NCBI GenBank assembly: GCA_964424335.1
Contig: CAYRIY010000052.1
Location: 1 to 25,400, forward strand
Direction of reading: 5' to 3'
Source of the DNA: CAYRIY01 sp964424335
GTDB taxonomy: Bacteria; Bacillota; Limnochordia; DTU080; RSA5
Length of the DNA stretch: 25,400 bases
Shown here: in pieces, positions 1 to 8,496 of the stretch
How positions within the stretch are numbered: the stretch's first letter is position 1
Layout: each line of letters opens with the position of its first letter
Program-made: the position numbers and the translations under genes
The notes under the pieces: generated by a model
What the model saw: only the letters and a program-made list of their open reading frames with translations
What the model was told of the DNA's origin: nothing
Databases searched by the model: none

Positions 1-25
1 AGCGGTTTTCCGGTGGGCTTTTTTT
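1..25 (+). terminator. Probable 3' half of a terminator, cut by the window edge
   Basis: The first 25 bases end in GGGC followed by a run of seven T. This looks like the descending arm and T-tract of a Rho-independent terminator whose ascending arm lies outside the window. The group II intron begins two bases after the last T. Some bacterial group II introns (class C) are known to insert just behind terminators, so the position is meaningful, but the stem cannot be confirmed here. Confidence 0.35.
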
Positions 26-26
26 G

Positions 27-940
<914 letters not shown>

Positions 941-976
941 GTCGATTCACCCCTTTGGACCATTATAACCAACACT

Positions 977-1849
977 CTATCGCATCTGCGAAAACGTCCG
1001 GTACTCATCCAAAATGTCCTGTTTCCCCTCGAATGGCTTGTAGACGATCTGCGCCTCCCAGCCGTACTCCTTGTTTACCTCCGGCCGGTCGATGATGTAC
1101 TGGAAGTCCCACGCTGGGTTGAAGCCGTCCCTTCGCACATTTGCTCCGCCGCCTGACGGCGAATGGCTCAGGCGAATGCCTTTTGCGTCGCGAAACATCA
1201 CGGCAAACACCATCGGACCAAAGAGGCCGAAGAAGAATGGGTGAACGAATCTCGCTGGTGCAAAGGACGAGAAAAGGCCTCGCTGAGCCTGGTCATGTAA
1301 AGGCAGCGCCGGTTCATCGTCGATGCCTACAACCGTGCTTTCATGCCCGTGATATATGGAGGACAGTTGCAACCACCCTTCGATTCCATCGGGCGTGCGG
1401 CCGACGAAATGCATGGCGTTGCTCATAGGGCCATTGATGTAGGAGGCCCAAAACAGGCCCAGATAACCGAAGGGAAACTCGCCGCCCCGAACTACAATCG
1501 AACAACTCACATCGATGAAGTGAGGCGGTCTAACGGTAAACCGCGTCGTACTCTCGACCAAAGTGCGTGGTGTAGCAGGCTGATGTAATAGGACTGTGTC
1601 GTCACCGTCTTGGCTCAAGAGCATGGGCGCTTTCCGCGGCTCGAACAAATCGTCGCTTTCCCCGGTCGTCATGCCGTCAAGGACGTGCTCGAAGTTGATG
1701 CCCGCAAACGCCGGGACAAAGAGAGATGGCGAAAAATGCTTGGACGTGAGTCGGGCAATGCCGTTATAGCCCGCCCTATGTTCATCCCACTGTTCGTTGT
1801 CCACCACGGTCACATCCAGATCGCCGACTTGAATGCGTGCATGAGCCAT
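977..1849 (-). CDS. Conserved-looking hypothetical protein, 290 residues
   Basis: I do not recognise a named family. The ATG at 1849 is chosen because GAGGAGGC lies eight bases before it; an open frame extends upstream to 1975 but has no comparable SD. There is no signal peptide or membrane segment. The protein is rich in beta-type sequence and aromatic residues, with a Gly-Ala-Tyr-Asn-Gly region near the N-terminus and a WDFQYII-type strand near the C-terminus (about 254-260), which suggests a beta-sandwich. Histidines and acidic residues are present but no catalytic motif stands out. It lies 36 nt upstream of the nucleotidyltransferase on the same strand. It is divergent from the carboxypeptidase gene across 239 nt. 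A secondary-metabolite or sugar-binding role would be speculation. Confidence 0.75.
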   Translation of the reverse strand: MAHARIQVGDLDVTVVDNEQWDEHRAGYNGIARLTSKHFSPSLFVPAFAGINFEHVLDGMTTGESDDLFEPRKAPMLLSQDGDDTVLLHQPATPRTLVESTTRFTVRPPHFIDVSCSIVVRGGEFPFGYLGLFWASYINGPMSNAMHFVGRTPDGIEGWLQLSSIYHGHESTVVGIDDEPALPLHDQAQRGLFSSFAPARFVHPFFFGLFGPMVFAVMFRDAKGIRLSHSPSGGGANVRRDGFNPAWDFQYIIDRPEVNKEYGWEAQIVYKPFEGKQDILDEYRTFSQMR

Positions 1850-2004
1850 CAATAAGCGCCTCCTCGACTTGGATGCCCTTTCCGATTTGCGAATGTAACA
1901 GGGGCTGAAAGGGGATGGACGCCCACCGAGCGTCCTGAACATCTCATGAGGCTTGCCAGCCAATCCGCCCCGCACTTTTTCATTGGCTCTTGATCATTCC
2001 CTTT

Positions 2005-2018
2005 TTGTCGTTCGACAA
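2005..2018. promoter_or_regulatory. Inverted repeat in a divergent promoter region
   Basis: TTGTCG-TT-CGACAA is a 6+2+6 inverted repeat in the 239-nt gap between the unknown minus-strand gene (start 1849) and the carboxypeptidase (start 2089). It could be a repressor operator. No clear -35/-10 pair was found next to it, and a repeat of this size can occur by chance. Confidence 0.25.
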
Positions 2019-2088
2019 TCGCTCTACCAGGAACAACGGGGCGGGGAACGAAACTGGAACAGACAGTGAACGCGTAGGGGGCATGGGG

Positions 2089-3597
2089 ATGTGGGATGCA
2101 GTTGCTGGAAATAAGAAGTTTGATCGCGTGCGAGAAATTCTTCAGGCAGCGTCCGATCTCGAACACGCGGCTTCGCTGCTTTTCTGGGACCGGGAGACGG
2201 GGATGCCGGAGGCAGCCAGTAAAGAGCGGGCCAGCCAAATCGCGACGCTCGGAAAGATCCGTCACGAGATGCTCACCTCTGATGAACTTGGAGAGCTGAT
2301 CGATGACTTGTCTCAAGGGATGGATCTAGAGTCGCTCGACGACATCCCAAGCCTGCTCCGAGTCGGGAAGCGAGACTACGAACAGGCTCGCAAGATTCCC
2401 TCGGACTTCGTAGGCCGGTTTGCCGCGGCAAGATCTCGTGCGGCCGTAGCCTGGCGAAAGGCGAAGGAAGCGAACGACTTCTCCGTTTTCCGCGATGATC
2501 TGCAACATGTGCTCGACCTGGCAATCGAGAAGGCCGAACTATTCGGCTACGAGACTACCCGATACGATGCGCTCCTTGACCAATACGAACCTGAGATGCG
2601 GTCGGAAACGATTGCCGCTGTGTTCGACGAAATCAAGGAAGTGTTGGTGCCTCTCGTCGAAGGGCTCAGGGGATTGAAAGCTATTGATGCAGCGTTTCTC
2701 GAGGCGCCGGTCGATCGGCAAAAACTGCGGGAGTTTGGCATGGAGGTCGCTACGGCGATGGGGTTTGATTTTTCCCGTGGCCGATTGGACTATGTGACCC
2801 ACCCGTTTGCGGCCCCCATCGGCCCTAACGATGTCCGGATCACGACCTTTGAGAAGGCGGAGTTCATCGGGCCCCTCATGGCCCTTATCCACGAAGCGGG
2901 GCACGGCATCCATGCTCAGGGGATACCCGCAAAGTACGTCGGGACACCGCTTTGGGGGGAGCCCGGACTTGGTATTGCCGAATCGCAATCTCGACTTTTT
3001 GAGATCATGGTCGGGCGGTCACGCCCATTCTGGGCCCATCATTACCCGCGTGCTCAAGCGACATTTCCCGAACTCCTCGGCGACATTTCGCTGGAGCATT
3101 TCTATCGAGCGATCAACCGGGTTGCACCATCATTTATCCGCGTCGAAGCCGATGAGTTGACGTACCACCTGCACATCATCATCCGATTTGAGTTGGAACG
3201 GTCGCTGATCGAGCAGCGCCTTTCGGTCGACGACTTGCCGGATGCGTGGAACGAGGCGATGAAGGAGTACCTCGGTATCGTGCCCGAGAAACCTGCCGAG
3301 GGTGTGCTTCAGGACATCCACTGGTCGATGGGCAACTTTGGGTATTTCCCGACCTATTCCATCGGGAGCATCCTCGCCGCCCACCTCATGGAACTGGCGA
3401 GCAGGTCCGAGCCTGCAATACAAGAAGAGCTGGCAGAGGGGCGATGTGATGCGCTGCGCGCCTGGTTGGTCGAGCACGTGTACTCCTACGGCAGGAAGCT
3501 CACGCCGCCTGAGTTGATCAAAGCGGTGACTGGCGGGCCGTTTACGCCAAAGCCCTTTTTGGCGTACGTGAAGCAGAAGTTTGGCGAGCTTGTCTGA
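2089..3597 (+). CDS. Carboxypeptidase Taq family metallopeptidase (M32)
   Basis: This is a cytoplasmic zinc carboxypeptidase that removes C-terminal residues from peptides, with broad specificity in the family. The protein of 502 residues matches the usual M32 length of about 500. HEAGH at 268-272 is the zinc-binding HExxH. The family motifs around it are present: THPFAAP and DVRITT upstream, AESQSR downstream carrying the third zinc ligand Glu, IRVEADELTYHLHI, and the C-terminal GYFPTYSIGS. The usual HEFGH and HESQSR forms are slightly changed here (Phe to Ala, His to Ala). ATG 2089 was chosen over 2083 because the SD AGGGGG ends seven bases before it. Upstream in-frame starts at 1990 and after lack an SD. 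The gene stands alone and is followed by a terminator that serves the convergent BMP gene. Confidence 0.95.
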   Translation: MWDAVAGNKKFDRVREILQAASDLEHAASLLFWDRETGMPEAASKERASQIATLGKIRHEMLTSDELGELIDDLSQGMDLESLDDIPSLLRVGKRDYEQARKIPSDFVGRFAAARSRAAVAWRKAKEANDFSVFRDDLQHVLDLAIEKAELFGYETTRYDALLDQYEPEMRSETIAAVFDEIKEVLVPLVEGLRGLKAIDAAFLEAPVDRQKLREFGMEVATAMGFDFSRGRLDYVTHPFAAPIGPNDVRITTFEKAEFIGPLMALIHEAGHGIHAQGIPAKYVGTPLWGEPGLGIAESQSRLFEIMVGRSRPFWAHHYPRAQATFPELLGDISLEHFYRAINRVAPSFIRVEADELTYHLHIIIRFELERSLIEQRLSVDDLPDAWNEAMKEYLGIVPEKPAEGVLQDIHWSMGNFGYFPTYSIGSILAAHLMELASRSEPAIQEELAEGRCDALRAWLVEHVYSYGRKLTPPELIKAVTGGPFTPKPFLAYVKQKFGELV

Positions 3598-3605
3598 CAG
3601 TTGCG

Positions 3606-3650
3606 ATGAAAAAAGGAAGGAAGCCCACCGGGAGCGTGCCGACGGGCTTC
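3606..3650 (-). terminator. Rho-independent terminator of the BMP-family gene
   Basis: GAAGCCC at 3620-3626 pairs with GGGCTTC at 3644-3650, and the stem continues inward for about five more pairs, including wobbles, around a seven-base loop. On the minus strand it is followed by CTTCCTTTTTT, a good U-tract. On the plus strand the tail is poor, so it mainly ends the minus-strand transcript, though it may also stop the carboxypeptidase transcript. Confidence 0.75.
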
Positions 3651-3685
3651 TCTGCGCTTTGGCATGAGATGTCGGCCGCGCTTTG

Positions 3686-4798
3686 CTAGGGAACCAAGAT
3701 GTCGCCCGACTTGACCCGGCGCTCCAGATCTTTGACGAGTTCCCATACGTGCGCGGGAATGGCCTCACGCGCCGCTTTCACCCGAGCAAGAACCTCGGCG
3801 CGCTGAGCCGGCTCCGAGACACCGGCATCGATTGCGGCCGCTAACAAGTCGTCGTGCAGTTCGTCCGTGCTTAATCCTACGCCGCCAGAATCGAGATCGA
3901 GGACGAGCGTTCCTCCCGAAAACGTGCCGTCCAGCGCCTTTTCGACTGCTATGAATACGGCGTCGTCGAGGCGCTTTACCATCGATGCCGGGACGAAGCC
4001 GGGGAGCAGGTGGTCCTGAACCCCGTCCACACCGATGGCGAAGGGAGGACCTACCGTTTGGCCTGCGGCGCGTGCCGCCTCCTCGACCGCGTCAAAGATG
4101 CCGAGCCCCGTCGCGCCTGCCGCGTTGTAGATGACGGCGGCGCCTTGGCTGAGCTGCGCTTCGGCAGCCTGCTTGCCGGCCGCTGGGTCGGAGAACGTGC
4201 CTGTGTAAACACTTAGCGCCTCGACGGACCGGTTCGTTCCGTTTCGTTCGTTGTACCGTTCCACCGCCCACTGGGCGCCCCACTTATAGCCCGACTCAAA
4301 CCGCCGCAGTCCGGGAGAATCCACTCCAAGTACGATGCCGATGACGTCGCTCCCGTGCTCTAGGGCCGTCAGCGCCGCCAAGGCGCCAACGAGCGCGCTC
4401 CCTTCTTGCTCGGCAAAGAGGATACTCAATACATTGGGCGCCTGGACATGGCCATCGATGAAGGCGAATTTCTGCTCGGGAAACTCCCTTGCAGCATGTG
4501 TTATGGCATCCGCGTACTGAAAGCCGGATGCTATGATGACATCGTACTCGCCGGTTCCGGCCCACTGTCGTAGCGTGGGCAAAAGCTCCGAGGCGGAAGC
4601 GTCAACGACACGTGTCACCGTTATGTTTAGATCTCTGGCTGCTCGAACGCTCCCCATGCGCACCATGTCGCCAAAGCCTAAATCCCCGTCTTCCAAAACG
4701 TCGTATACGATTGCCGCCGCACCCAGCGCCTGAACCGATGGGGTCATGAGCAGCAAGGTGGCGAGAAGCATTAGTAGGAACACACGCGACTGGTTCAC
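3686..4798 (-). CDS. BMP/PnrA/Med-family ABC transporter substrate-binding protein
   Basis: An exported periplasmic-type binding protein of 370 residues. The family (Pfam Bmp) includes nucleoside-binding PnrA and the Bacillus Med protein. The start is GTG 4798, six bases after AAAGGGGAT. Residues 2-25 are a hydrophobic signal peptide ending near VQALG, with no lipobox cysteine. Family features seen in order are FGDMVRMG near the N-terminus, EYDVIIASGFQYADA, FPEQKFAFIDG, EQEGSALVGALAAL, GVDSPGLRRFESGYKWG, NAAGATGLGIFDAVEEA and SMVKRLDDAVF. These are the core strands and the ligand-site region of the fold. Nucleosides are the commonest ligand in the family, but the residues seen do not fix the ligand here. 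No ATPase or permease gene adjoins it, so it is an orphan binding protein. Confidence 0.9.
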   Translation of the reverse strand: MNQSRVFLLMLLATLLLMTPSVQALGAAAIVYDVLEDGDLGFGDMVRMGSVRAARDLNITVTRVVDASASELLPTLRQWAGTGEYDVIIASGFQYADAITHAAREFPEQKFAFIDGHVQAPNVLSILFAEQEGSALVGALAALTALEHGSDVIGIVLGVDSPGLRRFESGYKWGAQWAVERYNERNGTNRSVEALSVYTGTFSDPAAGKQAAEAQLSQGAAVIYNAAGATGLGIFDAVEEAARAAGQTVGPPFAIGVDGVQDHLLPGFVPASMVKRLDDAVFIAVEKALDGTFSGGTLVLDLDSGGVGLSTDELHDDLLAAAIDAGVSEPAQRAEVLARVKAAREAIPAHVWELVKDLERRVKSGDILVP

Positions 4799-4941
4799 CG
4801 GACATCCCCTTTGCTGTTTTTCGGAGTTCGTTTGGGTCGTCGGGCAATTTCGTCGCCATAAATATCCTTCCTGCTCGCGAGGCGGATACGAGCGCGTGCG
4901 GTGCGCGCCTTTTCGTATATTCTTTGGCAGGAGGTGCATGA

Positions 4942-5182
4942 TTGGGCAATTTTCCCGCCGAAAAACCTGGAGTTAATGCGCTAATTCTCGACGAATACCT
5001 ATATGATCCTGGTTTGCTTGGCTAGATCCTTTTCAGACGTGAGCCGCTCGTCCAGATGGGTCCGCAAGCTGCCGCCGTCAGAGCAGCTCAAGTTGCCTGT
5101 TTACACCATGGTTTGTGGAGGCCATTGCTTTTTCTCTCCAACATCGGTTCCAAGAAGGAATGTCCTATCGACTATAGTATAG
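4942..5182 (+). pseudogene. Possible frameshifted remnant of an unknown small gene
   Basis: TTG at 4942 lies six bases after GGAGGT and opens a 27-residue frame (starts as Met-Gly-Asn-Phe-Pro, ends DPGLLG) that stops at 5023-5025. The next frame, entered at about 5021, continues without a stop to 5180-5182 and contains RKLPPSEQLKLPVYT. Joined by one base shift at about 5020, the two give a protein-like sequence of about 80 residues. The family is not recognised. It could be a decayed gene, a sequencing indel or chance. An ATG at 4938 also follows the SD but is only two bases from it. Confidence 0.3.
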
Positions 5183-5184
5183 GT

Positions 5185-5198
5185 AATCCTATAGGATT
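5185..5198. promoter_or_regulatory. 14-bp perfect palindrome, candidate operator
   Basis: AATCCTATAGGATT is a perfect dyad, preceded by the related CTATAGTATAG at 5172-5182. It lies about 210 nt upstream of the sugar-binding gene start at 5406, in the only long regulatory gap nearby. A GntR- or LacI-type repressor site would be a plausible role; no regulator gene is present in the window. Confidence 0.4.
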
Positions 5199-5405
5199 CT
5201 GTCTGGGTTTTCCTCGGCCGTCAGGAATCCCCATATGCCGATTCGAAACGTGGACGAGCTCGGATAGAACCAGGCGGAGTCGATGGAGTCAATCCGGTGC
5301 ATGTCTTGATTACTGAAGTTGGTGGTGCGTAGCGAGCGCGGCAACGTAATGCCCAAGTGTGCAACAAGTGAATGCAGGGCAATCATGATGGGAGGTAAAG
5401 TATCG

Positions 5406-6656
5406 ATGCGTAGATCTTTAGGCGTCATCCTAACGCTGTTGTTCGTCGTTCTCTCCTTTGGCTCGGCGGCTTTGGCCAAGGAGCCGGTGACGGTTCGGTG
5501 GCTCGTATACGGCACCGTTCCACTTTTTGAGAAGGTGCTCGAGCAGTTTCATGCCGAAAACCCCGACATCAAAGTCGAGTTCGACCTCGTGACGGGCGAG
5601 TACACATCGACGGTCGCCGTCCGCGCCGTTGCGGGGGCGCTGCCTGATGTCGTCATCTTGAACTGGGGAACGTTCCGGCCCGTCAAAGAGGGGTATTTCC
5701 TTGACTTGACGCCTTACGTCGAGCGGGACGGAATCGACATGAACGACTACGTCGTTCAGACGAACCTTGCGGAGTACCAAGGCCGAATCATGGGGCTTCC
5801 ATGGGGAACGTTCATGCCGATGCTCTTTTACAACAAGGAGCACTTTGACGAGTCGGGTGTTTCGTATCCCACGGCCGACTGGCACTGGAGCGACCTCGAG
5901 AACGCCGCAGCTCGAACGGTGAGGCGGACGGGCGCCGGCGAAGTGAGCCGGTGGGGATTCAACAACCCGCTCCTCGACTATGAATACGGCTGGAGAAACT
6001 TCGTTGCGCAAAACGGCGGCGCGCTCTACAACGAGGATTTCAGCCGCACGTTGATCGATTCGCCGGAAGTGGTCGAAGCCATCACGTACCTCGTCGAACT
6101 GACCGATCGTCAGCTCGTGCAGCCGCCCGGCGTTCGTGCGGACTTCCTCAACTGGGACTACAGCATGAACATTCGCCGCCCGACGCCAATTCTCACCGCG
6201 TTTGCGGAGAATCAGCCGGATTGGGAATGGGGCGTTGAGATCCTTCCGCAAGGTGAGCAGCGAGCAGCGGGTCTCAACACCTTGGTCGTCGGTGTGAACG
6301 CGAGCACGGAGCATCCGGAAGAGGCGTGGCGTCTTGTCAAGTACCTGAGCTCGCCTGACGCTGCAAAGCAATTCGCACTGCTTGGGCGGGCAATGCCGTC
6401 GCATGCCGGCGCCTACGGTGATCCTGAGTTCTTTAGGGCTTGGGGCGATATGGTGGGGCAGGATCTCACGCACCTGGCTCAGACGCTCCCGCTGCAAATG
6501 GCCAATCCCTTCTGGATCCCGGTTCACGAAAAGGAAGGCGACATCATGGTCAACTACTGGAGGCCCCTAGGCGAGCGGTTGCTTCGGGAGAACGTCGATC
6601 CGAGGGTGTACCTCGAAGGGCTTGCCAGCCAAATCAACGCCATCTTGGCACAGTAA
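5406..6656 (+). CDS. Family 1 extracellular solute-binding protein (sugar ABC transporter)
   Basis: An exported binding protein of 416 residues, which would deliver a sugar or oligosaccharide to an ABC permease. ATG 5406 is chosen because GGGAGGTAAAG lies just upstream; earlier in-frame ATGs (5319 and after) lack an SD. Residues 1-24 form a signal peptide with positive Arg-Arg, a hydrophobic core and a likely Ala-Leu-Ala cut site; there is no lipobox. The mature part shows the family pattern: VRWLVYG first strand, FHAENPDIKVEF, a LPDVVILNWG region after the hinge, WHWSDLENAA, and the C-terminal EEAWRLVKYLSSPDAAKQF helix. The zinc dehydrogenase gene starts 41 nt after its stop, with no terminator between, so they are probably one transcript. 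The two permease genes expected after it are missing. The ligand is unknown. Confidence 0.9.
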   Translation: MRRSLGVILTLLFVVLSFGSAALAKEPVTVRWLVYGTVPLFEKVLEQFHAENPDIKVEFDLVTGEYTSTVAVRAVAGALPDVVILNWGTFRPVKEGYFLDLTPYVERDGIDMNDYVVQTNLAEYQGRIMGLPWGTFMPMLFYNKEHFDESGVSYPTADWHWSDLENAAARTVRRTGAGEVSRWGFNNPLLDYEYGWRNFVAQNGGALYNEDFSRTLIDSPEVVEAITYLVELTDRQLVQPPGVRADFLNWDYSMNIRRPTPILTAFAENQPDWEWGVEILPQGEQRAAGLNTLVVGVNASTEHPEEAWRLVKYLSSPDAAKQFALLGRAMPSHAGAYGDPEFFRAWGDMVGQDLTHLAQTLPLQMANPFWIPVHEKEGDIMVNYWRPLGERLLRENVDPRVYLEGLASQINAILAQ

Positions 6657-6697
6657 ATGGAACTTGTCTCTAGCACCGACGAGGTGGGATCGCCAAA

Positions 6698-7750
6698 ATG
6701 AAAGGCGTCATTTTGGAAGCGCCATGTGAGTTGAGGGTGGATGAAGTTGCGGATCCGAAATTAGGGCCCGACCGTGTGATCCTAGCTGTCGAAGCCTGCA
6801 CGATTTGCGGCGGCGACCTAAAGGCCTACGTGGGGCAAGGGCGCTCCCCGGCCAAGTGGCCCCGGCAACTAACGGGTCACGAGTACGCGGGCGTCGTTGT
6901 CGAAGTCGGCGCCGACGTGCGCGAATTTAAGGTAGGGGATCGCGTTGCCAACGTATGCCTGACGTACTGCGGCACATGCTTTGCGTGCCGCACGGGACAC
7001 GAAAACTTCTGCCAGCGTCGGCCCGAAGCTCCGCCGGGCAGCGAGCGAGGCGCCGGTTTCGGAGAGTACGTGGCGTTTTCGGTCCCTCAAAACGGCTTCA
7101 GCGGCCACTTCGTCGTGCCCGACGAGATCGACCTCACCGAGGCCGCCCTGGCAGAACCGGGCACCTGCGCGATCGGCGCGGTCCAAAGAGCGCAGTTGCA
7201 GCCAGGCGACATCGTTGCGGTCATCGGCCTTGGAGGGCTGGGCCAGATGACGGCCCAAGTCGCGGCCGGCATGGGCGCCCGCGTCATCGGCATCGACATT
7301 CGCCAGGAAAAACTGGAGCTGGCGAAAGCGTGGTGCGAATGGGTCATTGACTCGAGCAATGAGGATCTCGCCTCCCGAGTGAATGACATCACGAAAGGGT
7401 GCGGCGTCGACGTGGCGCTCGAAGTCGTGGGCGTTGGGATCGCGCTGGAGCAGGCCTTTGACATGGTGCGGGTCGGCGGCCGCGTCGTGATCGTCGGCGT
7501 CCACGGCCGGACGGTGCCTGAGTTTCACCCGGAGTGGATCTTTCGCAAGGATGTGGAACTGGTAGGAGCCAAAGGCGCGATGCCGATCCTGGCGACCGAC
7601 GGCACGCCCGTTGTGTTTGACTACATGCGGCGCGGCATCATCAAAGCGGCGCCTTTGATCTCACGATTCGCGTTGGACCAAGCGCAGGACGGGTTTGAGG
7701 CTCAGCGCACCGGCGCGGTCGCAAAGGCGGCGATTCGCCCTCGGCCTTAA
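6698..7750 (+). CDS. Zinc-dependent medium-chain dehydrogenase (sorbitol/threonine dehydrogenase-like)
   Basis: A cytoplasmic NAD(P)-dependent alcohol or polyol dehydrogenase of 350 residues. The catalytic zinc ligands are C37, H61 and E62, with E153 as the likely further ligand of the polyol dehydrogenase group. The structural zinc site is C91, C94, C97 and C105. The Rossmann loop is GLGGLG at 177-182, followed by an acidic D200 at the end of the second strand, which favours NAD. The usual CGTD after the catalytic Cys is CGGD here (37-40). ATG 6698 follows GAGGTGGGATC at good spacing. Being co-transcribed with a sugar-binding protein suggests it oxidises the imported sugar or polyol. The exact substrate is not decided by the motifs. 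Confidence 0.92.
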   Translation: MKGVILEAPCELRVDEVADPKLGPDRVILAVEACTICGGDLKAYVGQGRSPAKWPRQLTGHEYAGVVVEVGADVREFKVGDRVANVCLTYCGTCFACRTGHENFCQRRPEAPPGSERGAGFGEYVAFSVPQNGFSGHFVVPDEIDLTEAALAEPGTCAIGAVQRAQLQPGDIVAVIGLGGLGQMTAQVAAGMGARVIGIDIRQEKLELAKAWCEWVIDSSNEDLASRVNDITKGCGVDVALEVVGVGIALEQAFDMVRVGGRVVIVGVHGRTVPEFHPEWIFRKDVELVGAKGAMPILATDGTPVVFDYMRRGIIKAAPLISRFALDQAQDGFEAQRTGAVAKAAIRPRP

Positions 7751-7801
7751 GGTCGAGGCGTGACCATGCGGCCAAAAAGCTTGCGCTGAGCACCACCAAC
7801 G

Positions 7802-7838
7802 AGGCAGCCCTTTCCCGATCGCCGGGGAAGGGCTGCCT
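7802..7838. terminator. Bidirectional terminator between convergent genes
   Basis: AGGCAGCCCTTTCCC (7802-7816) pairs with GGGGAAGGGCTGCCT (7824-7838), with one wobble and a seven-base loop. It lies between the dehydrogenase (+) and the GNAT gene (-). The stem is long and GC-rich but T-tracts are short on both sides. Confidence 0.7.
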
Positions 7839-7847
7839 TATTGCCGC

Positions 7848-8327
7848 TCAAATCATGCCCTTGTAAATGCCGGGAGTCGATCCCTCGATGATCGTGGCTC
7901 CGACACTCTTGGCGTAGAAATCCGCAGGACCCACTCCGCCGATGACGGCATACGCATACCCTTGTTCCCGCATGGCGTGGAGCGCAGCTAAGAGCAGCGC
8001 TTTTCCAATTCCTTTGCCGCGCTGGGATTCGAGCACGCCCGTTGGTCCGAAGAAATTCTTGCACGTGGCGTCGTGACAGGCGAAGCCGACGAGCTCTTTC
8101 GATTCGCCATTTTCGTCCACGGCGATGAAACAACCGGGCGGGCGTCCGGTCATCGCGACGTCACATTCGCTCGCCCAGCGAGCGCTGAAGTTTGCCCGTA
8201 CCCATTCGACGATCTTATGTTTCTCCGGCGCCAGCGCCCGGCGGACGGTGATCCCTTGGGCGGCGAGTTGATCGATGAGGGGGGCGTGTGGGGGTAGTTC
8301 GTACAACTTAACGAGCATGTCGGGCAT
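7848..8327 (-). CDS. GNAT-family N-acetyltransferase
   Basis: A 159-residue cytoplasmic acyltransferase that would move an acetyl group from acetyl-CoA to an amine. The acetyl-CoA binding motif is QRGKGIGKALLLAAL at about 102-116, the R/QxxGxG/A signature of GNAT motif A. It is preceded by the strand carrying FGPTGVLES. The C-terminal part has ADFYAKSVGA, typical of the last helix-strand. The start ATG 8327 lies about nine bases after AGGAGGT; a second ATG four codons on is possible. It is transcribed alone and diverges from the propeller gene. The substrate is unknown. Confidence 0.9.
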   Translation of the reverse strand: MPDMLVKLYELPPHAPLIDQLAAQGITVRRALAPEKHKIVEWVRANFSARWASECDVAMTGRPPGCFIAVDENGESKELVGFACHDATCKNFFGPTGVLESQRGKGIGKALLLAALHAMREQGYAYAVIGGVGPADFYAKSVGATIIEGSTPGIYKGMI

Positions 8328-8379
8328 GTTCTCTTGTACCTCCTAAGCCGACAACATAAATCGCGGTCGGCGATGTTTG

Positions 8380-8390
8380 AACAGTGTTCG
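8380..8390. promoter_or_regulatory. Short dyad upstream of the propeller gene promoter
   Basis: GAACA-G-TGTTC is a perfect 11-bp dyad three bases before the -35 box at 8394. It is well placed for a regulator of the propeller gene or of the divergent GNAT gene. It is short, so chance is possible. Confidence 0.3.
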
Positions 8391-8393
8391 CTA

Positions 8394-8422
8394 TTGAAAG
8401 ACAAAGCCCGGGGTTTTAGTAT
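8394..8422 (+). promoter_or_regulatory. Sigma-70/SigA-type promoter of the propeller gene
   Basis: TTGAAA (8394-8399), a 17-base spacer and TAGTAT (8417-8422) match the housekeeping consensus well. Transcription would start at about 8429, some 70 bases before the coding region. TATAGT at 8420-8425 is an alternative -10 with a longer spacer. Confidence 0.6.
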
Positions 8423-8496
8423 AGTTTCGAGAGCGTGCCGATTTTCCTCCAAGTGAAGTGCAAGTGTGAAGGCATGCTGACAGATTTTCAAAAGAG

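Larger units (their letters stand above)
4799..5405. other. Long divergent intergenic region
   Basis: This 607-nt gap separates the minus-strand BMP gene from the plus-strand sugar-binding gene. It holds a strong SD-like AGGAGGT at 4929-4935, a possible frameshifted small gene (4942-5182, listed separately) and a 14-bp palindrome (5185-5198). I found no convincing riboswitch, tRNA or complete promoter pair. TATAGT at 5173-5178 could be a -10 box for the plus-strand gene, but no good -35 lies at the right distance. Confidence 0.6.

Noticed and set aside
4602..4949. A minus-strand frame with a start at about 4859 after AGGAAGGAT
   Set aside because: It soon runs into the BMP gene in another frame and turns into low-meaning Arg/His-rich sequence; a short upstream peptide cannot be excluded but has no support.
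4938..4976. A 12-residue ATG frame after AGGAGGT, as a leader peptide
   Set aside because: The ATG is only two bases from the SD, too close for normal initiation; TTG 4942 fits better.
5430..6527. A 365-codon minus-strand frame
   Set aside because: It is antisense to the sugar-binding protein gene, has no SD and reads as Arg-rich low-meaning protein; an effect of the high GC content.
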